A stretch of DNA of 64,000 nucleotides from Mycobacterium lepraemurium (GTDB lineage: Bacteria > Actinomycetota > Actinomycetes > Mycobacteriales > Mycobacteriaceae), in NCBI GenBank assembly GCA_002291465.1, contig CP021238.1, positions 3,986,524 through 4,050,523 on the forward strand. The letters are read 5' to 3'. Position numbers and translations under genes: made by a program. The notes below the pieces were generated by a model. That model made no database searches and was not told the origin of the DNA. It saw only the letters and a program-made list of their open reading frames with translations. Shown piece by piece: positions 51,901 through 60,015 of this stretch (within the stretch, counting starts at the first letter, position 1; every line of letters begins with the position of its first letter).

Positions 51901-52594
51901 GCCGGCGACGGCGCTCATCTCGCCCGGGAACGATCCGGCGACCTTCGCGCGGCGTCGGCGCAACGTGCTCATCGGGGTGGGCGCCGGCCTGGCCGTCCTC
52001 GTCGCGGCGCTGCTGGTGCTGGCGTCGATCGTGAGCAAGATCTTCGGCAACGTCGGTGGCGGCCTCAACAAGGACGAGCTGGGCCTCAACGGGCCCTCGT
52101 CGTCCACGTCGGCGCCGCAGACCACCACGTCCACGGCCGCCGGCAGCGTCGTCAAACCCACTCGGGCCAGCGTCTTCTCTCCCGACGGCGACGCCGACAA
52201 CCCAGGCACCGCCGGCCAGGCGATCGACGGCGATCCCTCCACCGCCTGGGCGACCGAGGTCTACACCGACGCCGTGCCGTTCCCCGGTTTCAAACTGGGC
52301 GAGGGCCTGTTCCTGCAGCTGCCCAGCCCGACCGTGGTCGGCCAGGTCAGCATCGACACCCCTGGCACCGGGACCAAGGTGGAGATCCGGGCCGCATCGT
52401 CCCCGACACCGGCCAGCCTCAACGACACGACCGTGCTGGCCCCGGCCTTCACCCTCAAGCCGGGCCACAACGTCATCCCGGTGCGGGCCGGTTCGCCGAC
52501 GTCGAATCTGCTGGTGTGGATCTCGACGCTGGGCACCACCAACGGCAAGAGCCAAGCCGGATTTTCCGAGATCACGGTCCACGCCGCGTCCTGA
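48959..52594 (+). CDS. mviN: MurJ/MviN lipid II flippase with pseudokinase and extracellular domain
   Basis: This is a 1211-residue protein. ATG 48959 overlaps the previous stop (ATGA). After a Pro/Arg-rich leader, about 14 membrane helices follow (about residues 55-590), opening with ALVSRSWAMAFATLVSRLTG as in MurJ flippases. A cytosolic pseudokinase (about 740-1000, HLVPGARIAGGRYRLLVFHD), a further membrane helix (NVLIGVGAGLAVLVAALLVL) and an extracellular carbohydrate-binding-like domain complete it. In M. tuberculosis the pseudokinase is phosphorylated by PknB and recruits FhaA. It exports the peptidoglycan precursor lipid II. It is intact. Confidence 0.92.
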   Translation: MNPAYRQAAPHHRRLPEPPRRPRMPGSPPTGPLPPVPAGIDRRRPELSDSALVSRSWAMAFATLVSRLTGFARVVLLAAILGAALSSAFSVANQLPNLVAALVLEATFTAIFVPVLARAEQSDPDGGAAFVRRLVTLTAALLIVATALSVSAAPLLVRLMLGRAPQVNEPLTVAFAYLLLPQVLAYGLASVFMAILNTRNVFGSTAWAPVVNNVVALATLAVYALVPGELSVEPVRMGNVKLLVLAVGTTLGVFAQTGVLLVALRRQHVDLRPLWGIDQRLKRFGTMAAAMVLYVLISQLGLVVGNQIASTAAASGPAIYNYTWLVLMLPFGMIGVTVLTVVMPRLSRNAAADDTRAVLADLSLATRLTLITLIPIVAFMTVGGPAMGSALFAYGHFGDVDAGYLGAAIALSAFTLISYGLVLLQLRVFYAREQPWTPIVIILVITAVKILGSVLAPHLTGDPKLVAGFLGLANGVGFLAGAVIGYVLLRRTLLPGGGHLIGVGEVRTILVTLTAAMLAGLVAHVADRLLGLGALTAHSGGAGSLLRLLVLVLIMVPITAAVMLRAQVPEARAALDAVRSRITGRGPRPRKPAAPDRSSHRRPVTYPEQRNSSPPGVNAVQEPLRRRPPERANRARLVKGPEVTDRPMESAAFSAGPGTGSGAPRPVADDFQPDIPADQPDRPRKADPRLADQKNGDAGTRRGPFAVPHEHAADSSADDVHLVPGARIAGGRYRLLVFHDGAPPLQFWQALDTALDRRVALTFVDPDRALPDEVLQEILSRTLRLSRIDKPGIARVLDVVHTGSGGLVVSEWIRGGSLQEVADTAPSPVGAVRAMQSLAAAADAAHRAGVALSIDHPSRVRVSIEGNVVLAYPATMPDANPQDDIRGIGAALYALLVNRWPLAESGVRSGLAPAERDSSGNPVEPMAIDRDIPFQISAVAVRAVQDDGGIRSASTLLNLLQQATAVADRTEVLGPIDDSPSPATALISPGNDPATFARRRRNVLIGVGAGLAVLVAALLVLASIVSKIFGNVGGGLNKDELGLNGPSSSTSAPQTTTSTAAGSVVKPTRASVFSPDGDADNPGTAGQAIDGDPSTAWATEVYTDAVPFPGFKLGEGLFLQLPSPTVVGQVSIDTPGTGTKVEIRAASSPTPASLNDTTVLAPAFTLKPGHNVIPVRAGSPTSNLLVWISTLGTTNGKSQAGFSEITVHAAS

Positions 52595-52673
52595 ATCCCG
52601 GCGCGTCGCAAGCACTCACATGAGCGCCGGCGAGTGAAGTGCCGCGGGATACCCGATTGGTTACTGTCCGGCC

Positions 52674-53257
52674 GTGGGATTCGGAAGAAACGGCAACGGT
52701 GACCGCAGCGACGCCGAGCTGCTGGCAGCCCACGTGGCCGGCGACCGGTACGCCTTCGGCGAGCTTTTCGTCCGGCATCAGCGCCACCTGCACCGGCTGG
52801 CCCGGCTCACCACCCGCAGCCTCGAGGACGCCGAAGACGCCCTGCAGGACGCCATACTCTCGGCACACCGCGGCGCGGGCGCGTTCCGGCATGACGCGGC
52901 CGTCGGCAGCTGGCTGCACCGCATCGTGGTGAACGCCTGCCTGGACCGGCTGCGCCGCACCAAGGCCCACCCGACGGTCCCGCTGGAAGACATCTATCCG
53001 GTCGCCGATCGCACAGCCCAGGTGGAGGCGACGCTGGCGGTGCAGCGCGCCCTGATGCGGCTGCCGATCGAACAACGCGCGGCGATCGTCACCGTCGACA
53101 TACAGGGCTATTCGGTGGCCGACACCGCGCGGCTGCTCGGCGTTGCCGAGGGCACCGTCAAGAGCCGGTGCGCGCCCGGGTGCGGCTCGCCGAACTGCTG
53201 GGCTATCTCGATGCCGGGGCCCACGCCGCTGCCGAGGGCGCCGCCGGCCAGGCCTGA
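52674..53257 (+). pseudogene. sigM: ECF sigma factor SigM, frameshifted in region 4
   Basis: From GTG 52674 the sequence shows sigma region 2 (FGELFVRHQRHLHRLARLTT, DAEDALQDAILSAHRG) and region 4 up to VADTARLLGVAEGTVKSRCA. There about four bases are missing (near 53175). The natural end, RVRLAELLGYLDAGAHAAAE, is in another frame that stops at 53257. As written the frame runs to 53318 with an unrelated Pro-rich tail. The break lies in the -35 recognition helix, so promoter binding should be lost. The cognate anti-sigma gene rsmA follows and is intact. Confidence 0.8.
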
Positions 53258-53317
53258 CGGCGGCCCCGCACCAGCCGTCCGTGGCGATCGGTGCGGCCAT
53301 GACGGACACTGGGTCTG

Positions 53318-54082
53318 ATGGTTACAGCGGGCAACGACGCGGCGGATCACCGCAACGCGGAATCCGACCCTCCGCTGACCGCCGAGCTGCTCGCCGCCCT
53401 GCAGGCCGGCGTGCTCGACGACGCGGCCTCCGCCCGGGTCCGCCGACGAGTCCGCGCCGATCCGCACGCCGCCGAGATGCTCGACGCGTTGAACCGGGCT
53501 CGCCGCGAGGTCGCCGCCCGCGGCGCCCAACCGGCCTCGCCCCCCGCCCCTCCCCCGCAGGTCACCGCCCGCATCGCCGCGGCGCTGCGCTCCGCCGAAC
53601 CCGTCGGGCCCACCCCGCGGGCCGCTCATTCGGTCCGCCCGCCGCCGCGCCCGGCCCGCACCATCGCGGCGGTCGCCGGGTTGGGCGCGGCGCTGGCCGC
53701 GATCGGCGTCGGCGCCGTGGCGCTGCTGCGCACGCCCGCGCCCGCCCCCAGCACCCCCACCGACATCGAGCACATCACGGTGTCGACGCCGCCGATGCAG
53801 ATCCCGCTCTCGCGCGCCGAGATCCTTGGCCTGCTCGACCGCAGCCCCGACTTCGGGCCGCTCAGCGACCCGGCCCGGCGCGCGTCGTGCCTGACCGGCC
53901 TGGGCTACCCGGCGTCGACGCCGGTGCTGGGGGCGCGGCCGGTCGCCATCAACGCCCGCCCCGGCGTGGTCCTGGTGATCCCCGGCGACAGCCCGCACGT
54001 GCTGGCCGTCTACGCGGTCTCGCCGAACTGCAGAGCCGCCGACACCGGGCTGTTGGCCAACACCGAAGTGCCCCGCCCCTAA
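53318..54082 (+). CDS. rsmA: Anti-sigma-M factor RsmA
   Basis: This 254-residue protein has an N-terminal cytosolic sigma-binding region (about residues 1-60, PPLTAELLAALQAGVLDDAA), a Pro-rich segment and one membrane helix (TIAAVAGLGAALAAIGVGAV, about 105-130). A small external domain with Cys completes it. It corresponds to Rv3912 (RsmA), which sequesters SigM at the membrane. It directly follows sigM; because the sigM frame runs on after its frameshift, the two now overlap by one base. It is intact even though its target is damaged. Confidence 0.85.
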   Translation: MVTAGNDAADHRNAESDPPLTAELLAALQAGVLDDAASARVRRRVRADPHAAEMLDALNRARREVAARGAQPASPPAPPPQVTARIAAALRSAEPVGPTPRAAHSVRPPPRPARTIAAVAGLGAALAAIGVGAVALLRTPAPAPSTPTDIEHITVSTPPMQIPLSRAEILGLLDRSPDFGPLSDPARRASCLTGLGYPASTPVLGARPVAINARPGVVLVIPGDSPHVLAVYAVSPNCRAADTGLLANTEVPRP

Positions 54083-54123
54083 TATGGTGCAAGGGGTGCC
54101 GGCCGTGTTGCTCGCGACAGCGG

Positions 54124-54149
54124 GGAACAGCCATCCCTGCCCTGGCGTT
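54124..54149 (+). promoter_or_regulatory. SigH-type promoter of trxB2-trxC
   Basis: GGAAC (54124-54128), a 17-base spacer and CGTT (54146-54149) match the SigH consensus. The trxB2-trxC operon is a known SigH target in M. tuberculosis. The element lies 36 bases upstream of the trxB ATG and is identical in spacing to the one before dnaK. Confidence 0.7.
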
Positions 54150-54185
54150 TATACCGATCCAGAGACCATCGCTCGAAAGGTTTTC

Positions 54186-55196
54186 ATGACCGCCGACACT
54201 GTCCACGACGTGATCATCATTGGTTCGGGTCCCGCAGGCTACACCGCCGCGTTGTACACCGCGCGGGCGCAGCTGGCGCCGGTGGTGTTCGAGGGGGCCC
54301 CGTTCGGTGGGGCGTTGATGACCACCACCGAGGTGGAGAACTACCCCGGTTTCCGCGACGGGATCACGGGCCCGGAGTTGATGGATCAGATGCGTGGGCA
54401 GGCGCTGCGCTTCGGCGCCGACCTGCGGATGGAAGACGTCGAGTCGGTGTCGCTGACCGGTCCGGTCAAGTCGGTGACGACGGCCGAGGGTGAGACGGTG
54501 CGGGCGTGGGCGGTGATCCTGGCCATGGGCGCCGCCGCGCGGTATCTCAGCGTGCCCGGCGAGCAGGACCTGCTGGGCCGCGGTGTCAGTTCGTGTGCGA
54601 CGTGCGACGGGTTCTTCTTCAAGGACCAGGACATCGCGGTCATCGGGGGCGGGGATTCGGCGATGGAGGAGGCCACGTTCTTGACGCGGTTCGCCCGCAG
54701 CGTCACGCTGGTGCACCGCCGCGAGGAGTTCCGGGCGTCGCGGATCATGCTGGAGCGGGCCCGCACCAACGACAAGATCACCATTGTGGCCAACAAGACG
54801 GTCGAGGCGGTGGAGGGCTCGGAGACGGTGACGGGTTTGCGGTTGCGCGACACGGTCACAGGCGAGACGTCGCCGTTGGCGGTCACCGGGGTGTTCGTGG
54901 CGATCGGTCACGACCCACGTTCGGAGCTGGTGCGCGACGTGCTGGACACCGACCCCGACGGCTATGTGTTGGTGCAGGGCCACACCACGGCCACCTCGAT
55001 TCCGGGGGTCTTCGCCGCCGGGGACCTGGTGGACCGCACCTACCGTCAGGCCGTCACCGCCGCCGGCAGCGGTTGCGCGGCGGCCATCGACGCCGAACGT
55101 TGGCTCGCCGAACACGCCGAGTCCAGTGCGGCTGCGCAAGGCGATACCACCGAATTCCCGGGCAGTACCGACACATTGATTGGAGCACCGCAATGA
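54186..55196 (+). CDS. trxB: Thioredoxin reductase TrxB2
   Basis: This 336-residue flavoprotein from ATG 54186 (MTADTVHDVIIIGSGPAGYT) has the FAD motif GSGPAGYTAALY. The redox CATC site is in SSCATCDGFFFKD and the NADPH motif is GGGDSAMEEATF. It ends near the FAD motif VFAAGDLVDRTYRQAV. It reduces thioredoxin with NADPH. Its stop overlaps the trxC start (ATGA), so the two are co-translated, and a SigH-type promoter precedes it. A longer frame upstream to 54084 lacks a ribosome-binding site. It is intact. Confidence 0.95.
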   Translation: MTADTVHDVIIIGSGPAGYTAALYTARAQLAPVVFEGAPFGGALMTTTEVENYPGFRDGITGPELMDQMRGQALRFGADLRMEDVESVSLTGPVKSVTTAEGETVRAWAVILAMGAAARYLSVPGEQDLLGRGVSSCATCDGFFFKDQDIAVIGGGDSAMEEATFLTRFARSVTLVHRREEFRASRIMLERARTNDKITIVANKTVEAVEGSETVTGLRLRDTVTGETSPLAVTGVFVAIGHDPRSELVRDVLDTDPDGYVLVQGHTTATSIPGVFAAGDLVDRTYRQAVTAAGSGCAAAIDAERWLAEHAESSAAAQGDTTEFPGSTDTLIGAPQ

Positions 55197-55546
55197 CCGA
55201 CGCCGAAAAGGCCGGCGCCACAATAGAAGTCTCCGACGCATCGTTTTCCACCGATGTGTTGGTCAGCAATAAGCCTGTGCTGGTTGACTTTTGGGCGACA
55301 TGGTGTGGTCCTTGCAAAATGGTTGCGCCGGTGCTCGAGGAAATCGCCAGCGAGCGCGGCAATCACCTCACCGTCGCCAAGCTCGACGTCGACGCCAACC
55401 CGGAAACCGCCCAGAACTTCCAGGTGGTCTCCATTCCCACCCTGATTCTGTTCAAGGACGGCCAGCCCGTGAAGCGGATCGTCGGCGCCAAGGGTAAGGC
55501 GGCGCTGCTGCGTGAGCTCTCCGACGCGGTTCCCAACCTCGGCTGA
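55193..55546 (+). CDS. trxC: Thioredoxin TrxC
   Basis: This 117-residue thioredoxin has the active site WATWCGPCKMVAPVLEE and the cis-Pro motif VVSIPTLILFKDG. It is the main reductant of disulfides in a cell without glutathione, fed by TrxB2 from the same transcript. The ATG at 55193 overlaps the trxB stop by four bases. It is intact. Confidence 0.95.
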   Translation: MTDAEKAGATIEVSDASFSTDVLVSNKPVLVDFWATWCGPCKMVAPVLEEIASERGNHLTVAKLDVDANPETAQNFQVVSIPTLILFKDGQPVKRIVGAKGKAALLRELSDAVPNLG

Positions 55547-55679
55547 TCTTCTTTTCATTTGGTTGCACCACGCCCCGCGGATGGCCTGGGGTTTCCCGAA
55601 TTCACGAAGCGTCTGCGACAATACGGCTAGCTGTTGCCGCTATACGAGCCTGTCAGTTTGTCCCGGGAGGGCCCTTGGT

Positions 55680-56900
55680 ATGTCGAGTCCGCGCCGCGAA
55701 TACGGCGCCGCGCTGCGCTGTGGTGACCGCAGCGCTGCTGTGACCGAGATCCGGGCCACGCTCGCCTCGTTAGGGCTGCTGGCCAGCGCCGATGAGGATC
55801 TCAGCACCGGCCGGCACGTTGCCCTGGAACTCTTCGACGCCGAGCTCGACCAGGCCGTCCGCGCCTTTCAACAGCATCGCGGCCTGCTGGTGGACGGTAT
55901 CGTCGGGGAAGCGACCTACCGGGCGCTCAAGGAGGCGTCCTACCGGCTCGGCGCCCGCACGCTGTATCACCAATTCGGCGCCCCGCTTTACGGCGACGAC
56001 GTCGCGACGTTGCAGACCCGGCTGCAGGATCTCGGTTTCTACACCGGCTTGGTCGACGGCTACTTCGGGTTGCAGACCCACAACGCTTTGATGTCGTATC
56101 AGCGTGAGTACGGGCTGTCCGCCGACGGCATCTGCGGCCCGGAAACGTTGCGCTCGTTGTATTTTCTGAGTTCGCGGGTCACCGGGGGATCGCCGCACGC
56201 GCTGCGCGAGGAGGAGCTGGTCCGCCGATCGGGCCCCAAACTGTCCGGCAAGCGAATCATCATCGACCCGGGCCGCGGCGGCGCCGACCACGGCATGATC
56301 ATGCAGGGTCCGTCCGGCCCGATCAGCGAAGCAGATGTGTTGTGGGACTTGGCAAGCCGGCTCGAGGGCCGGATGACCGTGATCGGCATGGAGACCTTCC
56401 TGTCGCGGCCTGTCAACCGCAGCCCGCTGGACGCCGAACGCGCGGTCACCGCCAACGATGTCGGCGCCGACCTGATGATCAGCCTGCGCTGCGAAGCTCA
56501 AAAAAGCCCCGCCGCCAACGGGGTGGCGTCCTTTCACTTCGGCACCTCGCACGGCTCGGTATCCACCATCGGTCGCAACCTCGCCGACTTCATCCAACGA
56601 GAAGTTGTGGCCCGCACCGGTTTACGGGACTGCCGCACGCACGGCCGGACGTGGGATCTGCTGCGGCTGACCCGCATGCCCACGGTTCAGGTCGACGTCG
56701 GCTACGTCACCAACCCGCACGACCGCGCGATGCTGGTGTCCACCCAGACCCGCGATGCGATCGCCGAGGGAATCCTCGCCGCGGTCAAGCGGCTCTATCT
56801 GTTGGGCAAAAACGACCGTCCCACAGGCACATTCACTTTCGCCGAGTTGCTGGCCCACGAATTGTCGGTGGAGCGCACCAGCCAGATGGGCGGTTCCTGA
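55680..56900 (+). CDS. cwlM: CwlM, regulator of peptidoglycan synthesis (amidase-like)
   Basis: This 406-residue protein from ATG 55680, with GGGAGG upstream, has two peptidoglycan-binding repeats (about 15-75 and 95-155, each with the LQxxLxxLGFYTG pattern). An Amidase_3 domain (about 190-390) follows, with RIIIDPGRGGADHG and VDVGYVTNPHD. No signal peptide is visible, in agreement with the cytosolic M. tuberculosis CwlM. There, when phosphorylated by PknB, CwlM activates MurA instead of cutting peptidoglycan. The length equals the M. tuberculosis protein. It is intact. Confidence 0.92.
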   Translation: MSSPRREYGAALRCGDRSAAVTEIRATLASLGLLASADEDLSTGRHVALELFDAELDQAVRAFQQHRGLLVDGIVGEATYRALKEASYRLGARTLYHQFGAPLYGDDVATLQTRLQDLGFYTGLVDGYFGLQTHNALMSYQREYGLSADGICGPETLRSLYFLSSRVTGGSPHALREEELVRRSGPKLSGKRIIIDPGRGGADHGMIMQGPSGPISEADVLWDLASRLEGRMTVIGMETFLSRPVNRSPLDAERAVTANDVGADLMISLRCEAQKSPAANGVASFHFGTSHGSVSTIGRNLADFIQREVVARTGLRDCRTHGRTWDLLRLTRMPTVQVDVGYVTNPHDRAMLVSTQTRDAIAEGILAAVKRLYLLGKNDRPTGTFTFAELLAHELSVERTSQMGGS

Positions 56901-56913
56901 ACCACACCGGCCA

Positions 56914-57665
56914 CTAGTCGGGCAGGGCGGTTTCAATGCGTTCGCCGGCGTGGACGCGGCCCCGACCGGCTGCTCGAGACGGGCGCTCTCCAGCAGACGC
57001 TCCAGCGCCGCCTCGACTTCGGCCTTCCACCCAAGACCCTTGTCGAGCTCGAGCCGTAACCGCGGGAAGTACGTATGTGGCGCTACCACAACGAATCCCG
57101 CGTCTTTGAGGAACTCCGCGTCCATCACGCAGTGGTCCACCGAGCAATCACCGACGGCCTCCAACACCGGACGTAGATCGGGACCCACCAGCCGCGGATC
57201 CTGCAGTTCCGACGCCGCCGGGGTGCGGCCGAACGCCTCGAGGGCGCGCACCCCACGGCGAACCAGTTCGTCGATCACCCGGGCGAGCAACGCGTGCGGC
57301 AGGTCGTCGGCAGCGGGCCCGGGTTCGATTCCCATGGCCGTCAACAGCACCGCGTCCGCGGACACCGGTCCGGTCGAAAAACGTTGGGCCCGCGGCACCG
57401 CTCGCGGCGGGGCATAGAACACATAGCCCAAGCATGGCGGCTCGGCTTGGCTTCGCTCGTCGGGGATCGCCGTCGCCACCTGACCGCAGCACCCCCACTC
57501 CAGCATCACCATCGACAGCCACGCTTCCTTTTCGAACTCGGCGTCGGCGAGGTGGTCGTGGTTACCGAGGACGGCGGGATCGACCTCCCAGAAGACGCAC
57601 CGGCGGGCGTGTTTGGGAAGCTGCTCGAAGGCCTCGAGCCGCAGCGGCGTGATTCGGGCGGACAC
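56914..57665 (-). pseudogene. GNAT-like protein (Rv3916c-type), C-terminal frameshift
   Basis: It starts at GTG 57665 (SARITPLRLEAFEQLPKHAR) and reads CVFWEVDPAVLGNHDHLADA, AWLSMVMLEWGCCGQVATAI and CLGYVFYAPPRAVPRAQRFS, an acetyltransferase-like pattern. Near 56960 the frame slips by one base. In the shifted frame the end is GRVHAGERIETALPD with a stop at 56914. In the unshifted frame reading would run 290 bases antisense into cwlM, which is implausible. Only the last 15 or so residues are affected, so partial function is conceivable. The gene is convergent with cwlM. Confidence 0.65.
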
Positions 57666-57931
57666 TAGCCTCCTGGCTCCTGTGCGGTACTGCAGCGATC
57701 TGCACCGGCAACCCCTCCAGGATAGGAGAGGTGGCGATGATCGGGCTAGCTTTGGCCCGGCCGCCCGGCCCGGCGCCGGCGGGCCGGGCGGCCGGAACGG
57801 ATCAGCCCCTATCGGATTTCGAAATTTGTTGGTGCACATGCTATTTTGCCGAGCCACCCGGCGCCGGCCGGGCGGATTCGGGCCCGCACCGGTCGCGGCG
57901 TCACAGTGACGTAATTACACCGGGTCCTAAG

Positions 57932-58918
57932 TCACGGCTTCGGCGGGGCCATCACGTCGATGATTCGCTGCAGATCGTCCACCGACCCGAACTCGACCAC
58001 GATCTTGCCCTTGCGTTTGCCCAGACTGACCGTGACCCGCGTGTCGAAGGCCGTGGAGAGCCGGTCAGCAACGTCCTGCAAGCCAGGCATCTGGATCGGC
58101 TTGCGCCGCGGCGGCGAGGGCGTCGTCGTGCCGGCCCGGTTGGCCAGGGTGACCGCCTCCTCGGTGGCGCGCACCGACAGACCCTCGGCGACGATCCGGG
58201 TGGCGAGCTCCTCCTGCGTCTCGGGGCCGGCTTCCAGCGACAGTAGCGCCCGGGCGTGACCGGCGGACAGCACCCCGGCGGCCACGCGCCGCTGCACCGC
58301 GATCGGCAACTTGAGCAAACGGATCATGTTGGTGATCAGCGACCGGGACCGGCCGATGCGGGCGGCGAGTTCGTCGTGGGTGACGCCGAATTCGTCAAGC
58401 AGTTGTTGGTAGGCGGCCGCCTCTTCCAACGGGTTCAACTGCACCCGGTGGATGTTTTCCAACAACGCGTCGCGCAGCAGGTTGTCGTCACCCGTCTCAC
58501 GCACGATGGCGGGAATGGTGGCCAGCCCGGCCTCCTGGGCCGCGCGCCAGCGCCGTTCCCCCATCACGATCTGGTAGAGGGCGCCGCTCGCCGACCCCTT
58601 GATGGCCCGCACCACGATCGGCTGCAAGAGGCCGAACTCGCGGATGGAGTGCACCAGTTCGGCGAGCGCCTCCTCGTCGAAGACCTGCCGCGGCTGGCGG
58701 GGGTTGCGCTCGATGTCGGCCGGCGAGATCTCGCGGTAGACCGCGCCCACGGGCGACGCCTCCTGCGGCGCCGGTCCCCCGATCAACACGTCCGCGGCAG
58801 CGTCACCCATCCGCGGACCCAGCGTCGCCGGGCCGGCGTCGCCGTCGGCGGGGCCGGTGGGAATCAGCGAAGCCAGGCCCCGGCCGAGGCCGCCCTTCTT
58901 ACGTAACGGCTGCGTCAT
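57932..58918 (-). CDS. parB: Chromosome partitioning protein ParB
   Basis: This is a 328-residue protein. ATG 58918 was chosen (TQPLRKKGGLGRGLASLIPT) to match the usual ParB start; ATG 58957, which overlaps the parA stop, is an alternative. It has the CTPase/ParB motif YQIVMGERRWRAAQ, the helix-turn-helix GVTHDELAARIGRSRSLITN and the HARALLSLE motif, then a C-terminal dimer domain (TRVTVSLGKRKGKIVVEFGS). ParB binds the parS sites found at 59815 and 60742 and loads the segregation complex. It is intact. Confidence 0.95.
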   Translation of the reverse strand: MTQPLRKKGGLGRGLASLIPTGPADGDAGPATLGPRMGDAAADVLIGGPAPQEASPVGAVYREISPADIERNPRQPRQVFDEEALAELVHSIREFGLLQPIVVRAIKGSASGALYQIVMGERRWRAAQEAGLATIPAIVRETGDDNLLRDALLENIHRVQLNPLEEAAAYQQLLDEFGVTHDELAARIGRSRSLITNMIRLLKLPIAVQRRVAAGVLSAGHARALLSLEAGPETQEELATRIVAEGLSVRATEEAVTLANRAGTTTPSPPRRKPIQMPGLQDVADRLSTAFDTRVTVSLGKRKGKIVVEFGSVDDLQRIIDVMAPPKP

Positions 58919-58953
58919 GGTCGCCCCTTCACGGATGCCTTCACGGGTGGTGG

Positions 58954-60015
58954 TCAATCACGCTCGGCGAGTTCGCGGCTCGCATCGAGATAGCTCATCG
59001 CCCCGCGCGACCCGGGGTCGTAGTCGATGATGGTCATGCTGTAGCCGGGCGCCTCGGACACCTTGACGCTGCGCGGAATCACCGTCCGCAGCACCTTGCT
59101 GTCGAAGTAGCGGCGAACCTCTTCGGCCACCTGGTCCGCGAGCTTGGTGCGCCCGTCGTACATGGTCAGCACCACGGTGCTCACCTCAAGCTGCGGGTTG
59201 AGGTGGGCCTTCACCATCTCGATGTTGCGCATCAGCTGCGACACGCCCTCGAGGGCGTAGTACTCGCACTGGATCGGGATCATCACCTCCAGGGCGGCGA
59301 CGAGCGCGTTGATGGTCAGCAGCCCGAGCGACGGTGGGCAGTCGATAAAGACGCAGTCGAAGTCGAGGTTGTCCAGATCGGCCAGCGCGGTCCGCAGCCG
59401 GTTCTCCCGCGCCACCATGCTCACCAACTCGATCTCGGCGCCGGCCAGGTCGATGGTCGCCGGGATGCAGAACAGTCGCTCGTTGTGCGGGCTCTGCCGC
59501 AAAGCGTCGTGCACCGACACCTCGCCGAGCAGGACCTCGTAGGACGACGGCCTACCCGACTGCCGGTCCGTGATCCCGAGCGCGGTGCTGGCGTTGCCCT
59601 GCGGGTCGAGGTCGATGACGAGGGTTTTGAGTCCCTGCAGGGCGAGCGCGGCGGCGAGGTTGACGGCGGTCGTCGTCTTGCCCACGCCGCCCTTCTGGTT
59701 CGCTACGGTGAAGACGCGGCGATGCTTGGGCCGGCGCAGCGGCGGATAGGTTGTGTGCAGGATCCGCATCGCGCGCTCGGCGGCGGCGCCGATCGGGGTG
59801 TCGAATTCGTCCGCTGTTTCACGTGAAACATTGGCCGGCGGCGGGGCCGGCGTGGTGGCGGTCGGCGGCGCCGCCGGGGATGCAACCGCCGATGCCCCCG
59901 GCGTGCCCGACGGGGCCCCCGGCCCAATGGGTGCCGCCGGGGTGTGCATCGCGCTCGGTGCGTCCGGCGCGGGCGTCGCCGAAGAAACCACCGGCCAATC
60001 TCCTGAAGAAGTCAT
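58954..60015 (-). CDS. parA: Chromosome partitioning ATPase ParA
   Basis: This is a 353-residue protein. ATG 60015 was chosen because it overlaps the rsmG stop (ATGA); a longer frame to 60117 would overlap rsmG. A Pro/Ala-rich leader is followed by NVSRETADEFDTPIGAAAER, then the deviant Walker A KGGVGKTTTAVNLAAALA, DCPPSLGLLTINAL and VIPRSVKVSEAPG. ParA drives origin movement with ParB. The parS site 59815-59830 lies inside this gene and encodes the residues NVSRE. It is intact. Confidence 0.95.
   Translation of the reverse strand: MTSSGDWPVVSSATPAPDAPSAMHTPAAPIGPGAPSGTPGASAVASPAAPPTATTPAPPPANVSRETADEFDTPIGAAAERAMRILHTTYPPLRRPKHRRVFTVANQKGGVGKTTTAVNLAAALALQGLKTLVIDLDPQGNASTALGITDRQSGRPSSYEVLLGEVSVHDALRQSPHNERLFCIPATIDLAGAEIELVSMVARENRLRTALADLDNLDFDCVFIDCPPSLGLLTINALVAALEVMIPIQCEYYALEGVSQLMRNIEMVKAHLNPQLEVSTVVLTMYDGRTKLADQVAEEVRRYFDSKVLRTVIPRSVKVSEAPGYSMTIIDYDPGSRGAMSYLDASRELAERD
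59815..59830. promoter_or_regulatory. parS site 1 (within parA)
   Basis: The sequence TGTTTCACGTGAAACA is a perfect 16-base palindrome identical to the canonical bacterial parS. It lies in the 5' part of parA, where it encodes part of the NVSRET stretch. It is a binding site for ParB, encoded directly downstream. Confidence 0.97.
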
